Below, one piece after another: positions 1-8,511 of a stretch of 64,000 nucleotides of DNA. Location: assembly GCA_020850315.1 (NCBI GenBank), contig JADZEY010000034.1, positions 1-64,000 on the forward strand. Reading direction: 5' to 3'. A program made the translations under genes and the position numbers. The notes under the pieces are model-generated. The model was not told where the DNA came from. It saw only the letters and a list, made by a program, of their open reading frames with translations, and searched no databases. How positions within the stretch are numbered: position 1 is the stretch's first letter; each line of letters opens with the position of its first letter. The DNA is from Armatimonadota bacterium. Its GTDB lineage: Bacteria; Bacteroidota; Ignavibacteria; OLB7.

Positions 1-35
1 CTGACTACTGACTACTGACTACTGACTACTGACTA
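1..35. repeat. heptanucleotide tandem repeat, five copies
   Basis: Five perfect head-to-tail copies of CTGACTA fill the first 35 bases of the window and stop 20 bases before the hisS start codon. The array may continue to the left of the window. It is a simple-sequence repeat in the hisS leader; a 7-bp unit cannot be coding in a stable frame. Confidence 0.9.
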
Positions 36-55
36 ACCACTCTTACCAACCTATC

Positions 56-1330
56 ATGTCCCCTCGCTATCAATCTCTAAAAGGCTTCCGCGATATGTTG
101 CCGGAAGAATCGCTCCGCTGGCAATGGCTAGAGGGGAAGGTTCGCGAACTGATGCGCCGCTACGGCTACGGCCAGCTTCGGCTTCCGTTGGTGGAATCCA
201 CCGAGCTGTTCGCCCGTGGCGTTGGCGAAGGCACCGACGTTGTCAGCAAGGAGATGTATTCCTTCCTTGATAAAGGGGACCCGCCGGAATCTATCACCCT
301 TCGCCCAGAGCTTACCGCCGGGGCCGCACGCGCTTGGGTCCAGCATGAAATTGGGAAGAATCAAGGGCTGACGAAGTGGTACTACGTTGGCCCAGCATTC
401 CGCTACGAGCAGCCACAATCGGGGCGGTATCGGCAGTTCACCACGTTCGGTGTGGAGCTGATTGGATCGCCATTGCCCGAAGCTGATGCCGAGGTGATCC
501 TTGCTGGTGTTGACCTGATTGAATCGCTTGGAATCCGCAACTATCGGCTGCGGCTGAACACGCTGGGAATGCCGGAAGAACGCACAGCCTACCGCGCCGC
601 ACTGCTGGAATTTTTGAACACACGCCGCAACCAACTTAGCCAAGAAAGCCTGCGCCGGATGGAAAGTAATCCGTTGCGGGTGCTGGATTCCAAAAAGGAA
701 GAAGACGTTGCGGCCACCGCCGACGCGCCAAAAATTTTGGACTTCCTTGCCCACGAATCGCTGGCGCATTTCAACCGTGTGCAGGGGTTGCTTGATGGGG
801 CCGGAGTTCCGTACGTTGTGGACCACAAACTGGTGCGCGGGCTGGACTACTACACCCGCACAGCGTTCGAGTTCCAGGGGCTGGATCTTGGAGCGCAGGA
901 CGCACTTGGCGGCGGCGGCAGATACGATGGATTGATTGAGCAAATTGGCGGCCCAGCAACGCCTGCCGTTGGGTTTGGGTTTGGGATGGATCGGTTGATG
1001 ATTGCCGCCCAAGCCGCCGGGGCAATCCCCGACCAACAGGCCGATCTGCAGGTGTTTGTTGTTGGGTTGGGGGATGCCGCGCGCGATTGGGCGATGCAAA
1101 CCACGCGGGCATTTCGCCAAGCTGGGATTGCTGCCGATTGCGACCTGCTGGGGCGTTCGATGAAAGCCCAAATGCGCGAGGCCAACCGCCGTAACGCCCG
1201 CTACGTTGTGATTGCCGGCGACAACGAACTTGCCGCCGGAAAAGCACAAGTGAAAGATATGCAAGGCCACGACCAGCAAGAAGTGGAGCTAACCGAATTG
1301 CTGAATGTGGTGGCCGCCCGGAAACAGTAA
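56..1330 (+). CDS. hisS: histidyl-tRNA synthetase
   Basis: Charges tRNA-His with histidine in the cytoplasm; class II aminoacyl-tRNA synthetase, 424 aa, the usual length. Visible motifs are class II motif 2 (FRYEQPQSGRYRQF), the histidine-specific loop LVRGLDYYTRTAFEF, a glycine-rich GGGGRYDG stretch and motif 3 (GFGFGMDRL), followed by the C-terminal anticodon-binding domain from about residue 325. The ATG at 56 starts right at the conserved N-terminal MSPRYQSLKGFRDMLP segment. A 21-bp gap separates it from the sensor kinase gene downstream, so the two are probably co-transcribed. The leader carries the CTGACTA repeat array. Confidence 0.97.
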   Translation: MSPRYQSLKGFRDMLPEESLRWQWLEGKVRELMRRYGYGQLRLPLVESTELFARGVGEGTDVVSKEMYSFLDKGDPPESITLRPELTAGAARAWVQHEIGKNQGLTKWYYVGPAFRYEQPQSGRYRQFTTFGVELIGSPLPEADAEVILAGVDLIESLGIRNYRLRLNTLGMPEERTAYRAALLEFLNTRRNQLSQESLRRMESNPLRVLDSKKEEDVAATADAPKILDFLAHESLAHFNRVQGLLDGAGVPYVVDHKLVRGLDYYTRTAFEFQGLDLGAQDALGGGGRYDGLIEQIGGPATPAVGFGFGMDRLMIAAQAAGAIPDQQADLQVFVVGLGDAARDWAMQTTRAFRQAGIAADCDLLGRSMKAQMREANRRNARYVVIAGDNELAAGKAQVKDMQGHDQQEVELTELLNVVAARKQ

Positions 1331-1351
1331 ACTGACAACTAACACTCCCTT

Positions 1352-2719
1352 TTGTCCTCACTGAAATCCATCAGGCTTCCGGCAAGCGCCAACCTTAAGC
1401 TGTTGCTTGTGGTGTTGGCGTTTGCCATTGTTGCCGGAACCTTGTGGTTCACCCAGCAACTGGTGAACGACCTTCGGCAGGCCGAACGGAAGACGATTGA
1501 GCTGTACGGGAAAACCCTGCAAGAGCTTATCAACGACGAGAACGCCGACCCAAGCTCCACCCCAGCACTGAACCTTGCCGTTGATTTAGTCACCACCATC
1601 GAGTTCCCGATGATGCTGACCGATGCCGAGAAAAAGCCATCCATCCAAACGCTCCCCGACGGAAGAAGTGAGGTTGTTGGGAAGTACCTTGACTACGACA
1701 CCACCGCCACCCCAGAACAACAGCTAAAGCAGGCAGAAGAGTTAGTGAAAGAGATGGAGGAGACCTACGACCCGATCATCGTTTACACCTTCATCCCGCG
1801 CGACACGGTGATTCGGGTTCCCGCCCCCCCATCGCTTGCCACCGACACCACCAGCGATTCGATGCCGGCCCCACCAGCGGCTCCGTTCATCACCAAAACC
1901 ATCCAGCTGCGCGACTCGATTATCAGCAACTACATCTTCTACGATGACTCCAAGGCGTTGCAGCAGCTAAGTATGCTCCCTTATGTGGAGCTTACCATTG
2001 TGGCAATGTTCATTCTGGTTGGTTACATCGGGTTCAGCCACGTGAAGCGGAATGAGCAATCGAACATCTGGGTGGGAATGGCAAAGGAAACTGCCCACCA
2101 GCTTGGCACACCACTCAGCTCGCTGATGGGATGGACCGAGCTGCTACGCTACATGCCCGACGATCCGCAGCAAGTGCTGGAAGCCGCCGGTGAAATGGAA
2201 CGGGACATCGAGCGATTGAACCGCGTGGCGCATCGCTTCAGCAAAATTGGCTCGGCTGCCGAACTAAAGCCGGTGAAACTGAACGAGGTGTTGGCGAACA
2301 TCATGGCGTACTTCGAGCGGCGGCTGCCGAACATCGGACGCAAAGTCACCATCAGCCTTGATGCCCCGGAACCGGTGTATGCTGCAATCAATGTGGAGTT
2401 GTTCGAGTGGGTGCTGGAGAACCTTGTCCGCAACGCCGCCGACGCGATTGACCGCCCCGAAGGGACCATCCATTTCCATCTGCGCCGCGTTCGGGACCTT
2501 GCGGTGATAGATGTCCAGGACAACGGGCGCGGCATTGATCCCAAAATCCGCAAGGATATTTTCCGTCCCGGGTTTTCAACAAAGCAACGTGGCTGGGGGC
2601 TGGGGCTGTCGCTTGCACGGCGGATTGTGGAGGAGTATCACAAGGGGAAAATCGCCATCAAAGATTCCTCCCCTGCCGGAACAACCTTCCGCATCCGGCT
2701 GAAGGCAACCGAAGGATGA
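1352..2719 (+). CDS. sensor histidine kinase (orphan)
   Basis: Membrane-bound two-component sensor kinase of 455 aa. The start is a TTG at 1352: the first internal ATG lies after the first membrane helix (about residues 14-33) and would delete it. A periplasmic region of about 175 aa with a Pro/Thr-rich stretch follows, then a second helix at about 212-229. The cytoplasmic part has an H-box (ETAHQLGTPLSSL), an N-box (ENLVRNAADAID), a G1 box (DNGRGID) and a G2 box (GWGLGLSLARRIVEE). No response regulator is adjacent, so its partner must lie elsewhere. It sits between hisS and purM on the same strand. The signal sensed cannot be read from the sequence. Confidence 0.88.
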   Translation: MSSLKSIRLPASANLKLLLVVLAFAIVAGTLWFTQQLVNDLRQAERKTIELYGKTLQELINDENADPSSTPALNLAVDLVTTIEFPMMLTDAEKKPSIQTLPDGRSEVVGKYLDYDTTATPEQQLKQAEELVKEMEETYDPIIVYTFIPRDTVIRVPAPPSLATDTTSDSMPAPPAAPFITKTIQLRDSIISNYIFYDDSKALQQLSMLPYVELTIVAMFILVGYIGFSHVKRNEQSNIWVGMAKETAHQLGTPLSSLMGWTELLRYMPDDPQQVLEAAGEMERDIERLNRVAHRFSKIGSAAELKPVKLNEVLANIMAYFERRLPNIGRKVTISLDAPEPVYAAINVELFEWVLENLVRNAADAIDRPEGTIHFHLRRVRDLAVIDVQDNGRGIDPKIRKDIFRPGFSTKQRGWGLGLSLARRIVEEYHKGKIAIKDSSPAGTTFRIRLKATEG

Positions 2720-2804
2720 GTTATCTTGCAGCACGCAACTGCTTTGAATGGAGCCAACAGAAAGCATATCACAGTTATCTAATCAACATAAGCCCGCAAC
2801 AACC

Positions 2805-3821
2805 ATGACCACCGAATCAGCCATCACCTACAAGACCGCCGGGGTTGATATTGAGGCTGGAGAAGAAACCGTCAACCGGATCAAGCCGATGGTTCGCTCC
2901 ACATTTAACAGCCGTGTGCTTGCCGACATTGGCGGATTTGGAGGGCTGTACGATGTCAGTTTCCTGAAGGAATACGACCAACCAGTGCTGGTCTCCTCGG
3001 TGGATGGAGTTGGAACCAAACTGAAGGTTGCCTTCATGGCCCAACGCTACGACACCGTTGGCCAGGACCTTGTGAACCACTGCGTGAACGACATCGCCGT
3101 CTGCGGCGCGGTTCCCCTCTTCTTCATGGATTACTTCGCCACCGGGCGGCTGAACCCGGCGGTTGCTGCCGATGTGATCGGCGGCTTTGCGGTTGCTTGC
3201 CGCCAAAACAACGCGGCACTGATCGGCGGGGAAACTGCCGAGATGCCCTCGATGTACCACGATGGCGAGTTCGATTTGGCGGGAACGATTGTTGGCGTTG
3301 TTGAGCGTTCCAAGATGATCGTTGGCGAGCATTCGGCGGCGGGGGATGTGTTGATTGGCTTGCCCAGCACCGGCCTTCACACCAACGGATACTCCCTTGC
3401 GCGGGCCGTACTCTTCCCCCGATTCACCCTTGATGATCGCGTGCAGGATAGCGACCAAACAATCGGCGAAGCATTGCTTGCAGTCCACCGCTCCTACCTG
3501 AATGCCATTCAGGGGACGTGTGATATTGATGGAGTTCACGCCTACTCGCACATCACCGGCGGCGGGCTTGTTGGGAACACGTCGCGGGTGGTCCGGCAAC
3601 CGCTGCAGCTATCGGTTGATTGGAATGCGTGGGAACGCCCAGCAATTTTTAGGATGATTCAGCGCGAGGGGAACGTGCCGGAGGAGGACATCCAACAAGC
3701 AATGAACTTGGGAATTGGGCTGGTGATGGTGGTTGCGCCAACCGCCGCCGATGCAGTGATCTTGCGACTGAAAGAAATGGGGGAACAGCCGGTGGTGATC
3801 GGAGAAGTCACGCAAGGATAA
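2805..3821 (+). CDS. purM: phosphoribosylformylglycinamidine cyclo-ligase
   Basis: AIR synthetase: converts FGAM to aminoimidazole ribotide with ATP in purine synthesis. Conserved segments seen are the substrate loop SSVDGVGTKLKVA, the helix GQDLVNHCVNDIAVCGA, IGGETAEMP and GLPSTGLHTNGYS, then HITGGGLVGN. I chose ATG 2805, which gives 338 aa and starts at MTTESAITYKTAG; an in-frame ATG at 2748 would add 19 residues with no family resemblance. It is the only purine-pathway gene in this cluster, although guaA lies 16 kb away. Confidence 0.95.
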   Translation: MTTESAITYKTAGVDIEAGEETVNRIKPMVRSTFNSRVLADIGGFGGLYDVSFLKEYDQPVLVSSVDGVGTKLKVAFMAQRYDTVGQDLVNHCVNDIAVCGAVPLFFMDYFATGRLNPAVAADVIGGFAVACRQNNAALIGGETAEMPSMYHDGEFDLAGTIVGVVERSKMIVGEHSAAGDVLIGLPSTGLHTNGYSLARAVLFPRFTLDDRVQDSDQTIGEALLAVHRSYLNAIQGTCDIDGVHAYSHITGGGLVGNTSRVVRQPLQLSVDWNAWERPAIFRMIQREGNVPEEDIQQAMNLGIGLVMVVAPTAADAVILRLKEMGEQPVVIGEVTQG

Positions 3822-3842
3822 TCCCTTACTCACTCTTCCGCT

Positions 3843-4724
3843 ATGCGATTTCTTCTTGCATTGCTCTTCTGGTCTGTCCCGTTCGGCTGTCAGTATCTGT
3901 ACTGTCAGGATAGCATTCTCCGTTGTGCCGTCATCGGCGATTACGGCAAAGCTGGAGCCAACGAAGCCGCCGTTGCAGCGTTGGTGAAAAGCTGGAACCC
4001 TGACCTTATCCTCACGGTTGGCGATAACAACTACCCTCGCGGATCGGACACAACGATTGATCGGAATATCGGGCAGTACTACCACGAATTTATAGCCCCC
4101 TATCGTGGTGCATTTGGCGCAGGGGGAACGGTCAACCGGTTCTATCCATCGCTTGGCAACCACGATTGGTACACACCCGGGGCAAAGCCCTACTTGGAAT
4201 ACTTCACACTTCCCGGGAACGAACGCTACTACGAAGTTGCACAAGGCTCCGTGCGATTCTTTGCCCTGGATAGCGACAAGCACGAACCTGATGGAACAAG
4301 CGACACATCTATCCAAGCCCGTTGGTTAAAGGAGCGATTGCAAGCCGCAACCGAGCCGTGGAAGATCGTCTATTTCCACCATCCGCCATATCTGTCAGGG
4401 GCACACCATCGCCCCGACACAGCGATGCGGTGGCCATTTGCGGAATGGGGAGCAACGGCAGTGCTGGCCGGGCACGAGCACATCTACGAGCGATTAAGCG
4501 TGGATGGGATTCCGTACTTCGTTAATGGGTTGGGTGGCAGCAATATCTATCCAGAGGGGGTGGCGATTCCGCAAAGCCAATTCCGCTACAACGCGACGCA
4601 CGGGGCAATGCTGGTGGAAGCCAGTGCGACGGAAATATGGTTTCGGTTTATCAACGTTCAGGGCGACACGGTTGATACCGAGAGGGTATTCAGGAAAGAC
4701 AGCACCCGTGAAAAAAAACGATAG
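3843..4724 (+). CDS. secreted calcineurin-like metallophosphoesterase
   Basis: Predicted exported phosphatase of 293 aa with an N-terminal signal sequence (about residues 1-21). The five metallophosphoesterase blocks can be read in order: GDYG, GDNNYP, GNHDW, YFHHPPY and GHEHIYER, which supply the two-metal site. The pattern resembles the purple acid phosphatase branch (ACP5-like). The substrate is unknown. It begins 21 bp after purM and is probably the last gene of the hisS-led transcription unit; the following gap of about 170 bp shows nothing recognisable. Confidence 0.85.
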   Translation: MRFLLALLFWSVPFGCQYLYCQDSILRCAVIGDYGKAGANEAAVAALVKSWNPDLILTVGDNNYPRGSDTTIDRNIGQYYHEFIAPYRGAFGAGGTVNRFYPSLGNHDWYTPGAKPYLEYFTLPGNERYYEVAQGSVRFFALDSDKHEPDGTSDTSIQARWLKERLQAATEPWKIVYFHHPPYLSGAHHRPDTAMRWPFAEWGATAVLAGHEHIYERLSVDGIPYFVNGLGGSNIYPEGVAIPQSQFRYNATHGAMLVEASATEIWFRFINVQGDTVDTERVFRKDSTREKKR

Positions 4725-4893
4725 AAGGGATAACCCTTGGTTGCGTAGCCACTTGGCTTACCAGCAACGTGGCAAACGATAGCGATAGTATCTCCGGAAC
4801 TTTCCGCAAATACTTCGGCGTTTCTCAACGATGAACGATTTTGCAGCCCCCCCAGATTTAGCCAACTGCACACGTGACACATCGGGAACACAG

Positions 4894-5592
4894 ATGACCA
4901 AACGCACGGCACTTCTTGTGGGCGCAAGTGGGCTTGTGGGGGGGCATTGCCTTCAGCAACTTCTTGCCGATGACCGATACGAGCGGGTCATCGTTCTTGT
5001 TCGTCGGCAGATGTCGGCATCGGCATTTCACCCCAAATTGGTGCAGCGCGTCATCAACTTCGATCTTATCCCCCGCCTTCCCGATTTCCCCGCCGCCGAT
5101 GATGTCTTTTGTTCGCTGGGAACCACCATCAACAAAGCCCGAACCCGTGAAGAGTTCTACAAGGTAGATTTCACCTACGTTCACGAGTTTGCAAAACGCG
5201 CTGCCGAACGCGGAGCCAAGCAGTTTTTACTGGTGAGTTCACTTGGGGCCAGCGCACGCTCGCGGGTGTTCTACAGCAGGGTGAAAGGTGAGCTTGAGCA
5301 GGCACTTCGCTCTCTCCCCTTCCAAGGGCTTCAGGTGTTTCGCCCTGCGTTGTTGGTGGGGGAACGAACCGAGGAGCGGTTTGGCGAGCGGATGGGGTCA
5401 ATCCTTTTCCGCGCCCTTTCGCCAGTGATGTTGGGAAGGCTACGCCGCTACCGTCCCATTCCCGCCCAAACGGTAGCGCAGGCAATGATTCGGATTGCCC
5501 ACCAGGAACTCCATGGAGTGAATGTTTTTGAGTCCAACCGAATCGCCTTGATCGGCATAGAGCATCAAGCCAAGTCCATGCTGGGGCGATAG
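4894..5592 (+). CDS. NAD(P)-binding Rossmann-fold oxidoreductase
   Basis: A 232-aa short atypical SDR/NmrA-like protein. The nucleotide-binding turn is LLVGASGLVGGHCL near the N-terminus; SSLGAS and a YSRVKGELE segment match the active-site region of HTATIP2/YbjT-like proteins (Y-x3-K). The substrate is unknown. The start was placed at ATG 4894, eleven residues before the glycine-rich turn; an in-frame ATG at 4831 would add 21 residues of low-complexity sequence. The gene ends 31 bp from the convergent DUF1579 gene. Confidence 0.8.
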   Translation: MTKRTALLVGASGLVGGHCLQQLLADDRYERVIVLVRRQMSASAFHPKLVQRVINFDLIPRLPDFPAADDVFCSLGTTINKARTREEFYKVDFTYVHEFAKRAAERGAKQFLLVSSLGASARSRVFYSRVKGELEQALRSLPFQGLQVFRPALLVGERTEERFGERMGSILFRALSPVMLGRLRRYRPIPAQTVAQAMIRIAHQELHGVNVFESNRIALIGIEHQAKSMLGR

Positions 5593-5622
5593 TGTTCGGG
5601 GTGATGTTGGGGAACAGAAGCA

Positions 5623-5683
5623 ATCATGCCCGACGTGTACTTTCTACACGGACCGCTCGGTGCTCAGTTCCGTCGGGCATGAT
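5623..5683. other. 13-bp inverted repeat with nested hairpin
   Basis: ATCATGCCCGACG at 5623-5635 is the exact reverse complement of 5671-5683, with a 35-base loop that contains a smaller GTGTA/TACAC hairpin (5635-5649). It lies over the stop codon and last codons of the DUF1579 gene, in a convergent junction. It may help end transcripts from either side, but there is no clear T-tract. Confidence 0.5.
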
Positions 5684-6196
5684 AAAAACGATCTCACTGT
5701 TCATTTGCGTATCGCCAACCATTTGGGTGATGATGCGGAACTTCATTTTCTGCTTTCCATCATCCTCAACTCCATGAAATGTCCACGTCCGTTTTGCCGG
5801 ATCGTAATCTCCTTCGGCAGTGACGGCGTAGGTTCCCAACTCATCAATCGCGAACAGGAAATACTTGCTGCGGCGATTATCGTAGCCGGTGAACATCTTG
5901 GTTTTGGCGGTTATCCCCATTGCCGTGATTACTCCATTTCCCTCAACGTACCGCCCACCTAAGATCATTGCGTTCTCGGCTGTGCCGATTCCTTCCAGTG
6001 CTGGCATTCCGGGCATCATCGTCACTATCACTTTTTGATCCCAAGCACCAAGCATCTGCTTCAACGGCTCGTGGCCGGGGCCTGGCATGGCGGCCATCAT
6101 CATCTCGTCAACCATTGCTCCATCCCCCTCTTGGGCAAGCAACGCGACACCTGTGAACAACATGAACAAAACGGCAAGTAGCGATAAGCGGATCAT
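5624..6196 (-). CDS. DUF1579 family secreted protein
   Basis: A 190-aa protein with a signal peptide (MIRLSLLAVLFMLFTGVALL, then AQ) followed by a DUF1579-type domain: LGAWDQK near residue 47, a G-x-A-E-N-x-M-x-L-G-G-R segment and the GYDNRRSKYFLFAID block. The family function is unknown; the fold resembles small lipid- or ligand-binding barrels. The start is ATG 6196 because the signal peptide begins exactly there; the frame stays open further upstream through the neighbouring gene, but that part is antisense-like noise. It follows the BNR gene by 64 bp and is probably the last gene of the accessory operon. Confidence 0.75.
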   Translation of the reverse strand: MIRLSLLAVLFMLFTGVALLAQEGDGAMVDEMMMAAMPGPGHEPLKQMLGAWDQKVIVTMMPGMPALEGIGTAENAMILGGRYVEGNGVITAMGITAKTKMFTGYDNRRSKYFLFAIDELGTYAVTAEGDYDPAKRTWTFHGVEDDGKQKMKFRIITQMVGDTQMNSEIVFIMPDGTEHRAVRVESTRRA

Positions 6197-6260
6197 CTTG
6201 GTAACGTTGGTTATGTGAACGTTGGTTGTTGGGGCGTGATAGTGGAGTGTGTGAGTGTTG

Positions 6261-7358
6261 TTAGTTGCTGTTGAATCGTCCGAATCGAACCGAGTAAATC
6301 GGTGGGAAGTAATTGCCGACGCAGCCCCAAGATTCGCCGCGATCATCCGACACGAACAGGTTGCCCGTTGTGGTGCCGAACACCAGCGTATCGCCGGAAA
6401 TATCCAGCGCGTGGCGGAAGACAACATCGTAGCAATGTTGCTGCGGAAGGCCGTTGCGCAGCTGGGTCCAAGTTTGCCCGCCGTCGTCGGTGCGGCACAC
6501 CAGAAGCGCGCCATCAATGGCCGTGCGGACTTCATCGCTGGCAGCAGGAACCACCCACGCAACATCAGGGTTCTGCTCATCAACCGCCACCGGAAAACCG
6601 AAGTAGGCTGGGCCGCCGGGTTGCGAGACTTGCTTCCAATGCTCGGCCCCATCGGTGCTGCGGAAGATGCCGCAGTGGTTTTGCTGCCAAAGCGCGTCGG
6701 GATTGGCGGGGCAAGCAACCATGAGATGAGGGTCTTGGCCAACCTCATCATCAGGGTTGGGGAGGAATTCGGCGCGCATTCCGTGATTTTTTGGCTGCCA
6801 TGTTTCCCCACCATCAGTTGTTTGAAAAACCCCTGCACAACTTACAGCCACCAGCATCCGGTTGCTGTTGCGCGGGTCCACAATGATGGAGTGAATTCCG
6901 GCATAATCGCGCCCGCCGCCGAACCATTTGGTAAGCCGTGATGGGTGATCCCACAAGCCTTCAACAAGGGTGAAGTTGTCGCCATAATCATCGCTGCGGA
7001 ACAGCCCGCCCGGCTCGGTACCGAAGTAGATAGTCCCCGGCTGGTCATCGCCGCCAACAGCCATTGACCACAGGTAGCGCAAGGTTGCCGGTGTGCCTGG
7101 GGTGATCTCGGCTCCTTCTGGATATTTCGGCGCAGGAATCTCTTCCCAACGTTCGCCACCATCGAAGGAGCGATGGAGTTTTGCTCCCCAATGCCCGTGA
7201 TCCAAGCAAGCCCATGCCGCACCGTTGCGATGGTCGTCGGCAGCATAGGAGACAGACGCGCCCTTAAACTGCTGGCGGCTGACCTGCCAATTCAATCCAT
7301 CTCGTTCCAGCGTAAACAGCCCTTTCCGTGTTCCTACCAACAATCGTGAGCTTGTCAT
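6261..7358 (-). CDS. BNR/sialidase-like beta-propeller protein
   Basis: A 365-aa protein built of Asp-box (BNR) repeats: RSFDGGERWEE, RSDDYGDNFT, QTTDGGETWQP, RSTDGAEHWKQ, CRTDDGGQTWTQ and VSDDRGESWG are six S-x-D-x-G-x-x-W-type turns, one per propeller blade. It starts with LLVGTRKGLF and has no signal peptide, so it is probably cytoplasmic. The catalytic Arg triad of true sialidases cannot be assigned, and sialidase activity should not be assumed. It lies downstream of the VOC and MoaD-like genes on the same strand. From recollection of other genomes, this family often neighbours a MoaD/ThiS-like gene. Confidence 0.8.
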   Translation of the reverse strand: MTSSRLLVGTRKGLFTLERDGLNWQVSRQQFKGASVSYAADDHRNGAAWACLDHGHWGAKLHRSFDGGERWEEIPAPKYPEGAEITPGTPATLRYLWSMAVGGDDQPGTIYFGTEPGGLFRSDDYGDNFTLVEGLWDHPSRLTKWFGGGRDYAGIHSIIVDPRNSNRMLVAVSCAGVFQTTDGGETWQPKNHGMRAEFLPNPDDEVGQDPHLMVACPANPDALWQQNHCGIFRSTDGAEHWKQVSQPGGPAYFGFPVAVDEQNPDVAWVVPAASDEVRTAIDGALLVCRTDDGGQTWTQLRNGLPQQHCYDVVFRHALDISGDTLVFGTTTGNLFVSDDRGESWGCVGNYFPPIYSVRFGRFNSN

Positions 7359-7409
7359 TACGGTTTTCCCCTCTATTTTCTGTGATAATGGAGAGTTGCT
7401 GTGGCGTGT

Positions 7410-7793
7410 TTAGCCAGCGTTTTTGGGAAATTCATAGAAGGTGATGCAGACCCCAGTAGGGTCAAGCACCGCGAACTCGGTAGCCCCCCATGGCCGTACG
7501 CCCAGCGTACCGTTCCGATGAATGACCGATGGAGCAGTGGCCTTTAGGTTGTTGTACAGTCCCTCAACATCTTCAACTTCCACCCTGAAGGTGGACCATT
7601 CCGAAAGCAAGCGATTATCGGTGCGATAAAGCACCAGCGAGATTGCATCACGGTGGATTTCAAGGTTCTGTGGCGGTGTTGCTCCATCATCCCATCCCTG
7701 CTCAAACCCAAAATGGTTGATGTAGAACTGGGCGGTTGCCAGAATATCTTCTCCACCTGGGATAAACGGAACGATTGCTGTGCAGCGTGGCAT
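7410..7793 (-). CDS. VOC family protein 1 (glyoxalase fold)
   Basis: A 127-aa vicinal-oxygen-chelate domain protein, of the length typical of single-domain members. It has the FYINHFGFE first-helix pattern, the central IHRDAISLVLYRT strand and the C-terminal AVLDPTGVCITFYE strand of the fold. The closest-looking branch is the bleomycin-resistance-like group (SEWSTFRVEVEDV, then RPWGATEFAV). The ligand and reaction are unknown. It lies 51 bp upstream of the BNR gene and 23 bp downstream of the MoaD-like gene, within one operon. Confidence 0.82.
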   Translation of the reverse strand: MPRCTAIVPFIPGGEDILATAQFYINHFGFEQGWDDGATPPQNLEIHRDAISLVLYRTDNRLLSEWSTFRVEVEDVEGLYNNLKATAPSVIHRNGTLGVRPWGATEFAVLDPTGVCITFYEFPKNAG

Positions 7794-7816
7794 GGTTGGC
7801 CTTTGGTTAGTAGTCG

Positions 7817-8089
7817 TTACCCTCCAGACAAGGCTTGCAGGATATGCACTTCGGCATTGCTGGGGATGGAATCGGTCAGGGATATGCGATCGTGAACAAG
7901 CGTCTGATCCACGAAAATGTTGACGTGTTTTCGCAGTCCACCATGGTCTTCAATCAAGTAGGAAGCAATTCCCGGATAGCGTTCATCAAGCCGCTGGATT
8001 AGCTCGGCAACGGTCGCCGCATCAAGCTCCACTTGGCGTAATCCTGGAAAGAATTTCGATAGATGGCTGGTAAATCGGACAATAGCCAT
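7817..8089 (-). CDS. MoaD/ThiS-like ubiquitin-fold protein
   Basis: A 90-aa beta-grasp protein that ends in the diglycine tail HILQALSGG, the feature that lets MoaD, ThiS and related proteins be adenylated and carry sulfur. The middle contains the expected TVAELIQRLDERYPG helix. Unlike ordinary moaD genes it has no molybdopterin genes nearby. No E1-like (MoeB/ThiF) or JAMM protease gene is in the window. It is embedded between two VOC genes and close to the BNR gene, which suggests a role specific to that cassette. Naming it moaD would overstate the evidence. Confidence 0.82.
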   Translation of the reverse strand: MAIVRFTSHLSKFFPGLRQVELDAATVAELIQRLDERYPGIASYLIEDHGGLRKHVNIFVDQTLVHDRISLTDSIPSNAEVHILQALSGG

Positions 8090-8121
8090 GGCTGCTTGCT
8101 GTTGGGATTCAGGGAAAGAAG

Positions 8122-8511
8122 CTACGGTGCAGGTGTCTCTGCTGCGGAAGCAGTGGTTTCAATAAGGCCAAGCACTGCCCCTGCTGGGTCTTGGATTACG
8201 CAAAAGTTGTTAGTTCCTATCGAGCGTGGCCCATAGACAAGTGTGCCACCAGTTTCTTTGCACCGCTCTATACTCTCCTGGATATTGTTCACTTCAACGT
8301 ACATCAACCATTGTGGTGGAATCCCTGCGTTGATGCCACGCGCATGGCAAATCCCAGCAACGATTTCGCCAGTGTCGGGAAGCATCACGTTGAAGTCATC
8401 ACACCCCGGGTGTAGCTGAGTCTGCCAGCCAATGACATGGCTGTAGAACTCCTTGATATTTTCAGCATCCGGCACTGTTAAGTCGCGCCAGACAATAGCT
8501 CCTGTTGGCAT
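8122..8511 (-). CDS. VOC family protein 2
   Basis: A 129-aa VOC domain protein beginning MPTGAIVWRDLTVPDAEN; FYSHVIGW, WLMYVEVNN and IQDPAGAVLGLIE mark the two beta-alpha-beta3 halves. The start was placed at ATG 8511, whose A is shared with the TGA stop of the gene upstream (TGATG), a translational-coupling arrangement. An upstream in-frame start would add 20 residues inside the neighbour. Binding partner or substrate unknown. Confidence 0.83.
   Translation of the reverse strand: MPTGAIVWRDLTVPDAENIKEFYSHVIGWQTQLHPGCDDFNVMLPDTGEIVAGICHARGINAGIPPQWLMYVEVNNIQESIERCKETGGTLVYGPRSIGTNNFCVIQDPAGAVLGLIETTASAAETPAP

Noticed and set aside
128..1279. 383-aa open frame on the minus strand
   Set aside because: It lies wholly antisense to hisS, has no family resemblance, and arises from the high GC of the sense gene.
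6197..6838. Long in-frame extension upstream of the DUF1579 signal peptide
   Set aside because: It runs within the BNR gene in another frame and shows no domain; the signal peptide marks ATG 6196 as the start.
6261..7358. Naming the BNR gene a sialidase
   Set aside because: Asp boxes are present, but the catalytic Arg triad cannot be identified and there is no signal peptide.
7817..8089. Naming the beta-grasp gene moaD
   Set aside because: No molybdopterin gene is nearby and its neighbours are VOC and BNR genes; the family-level call is all the sequence supports.
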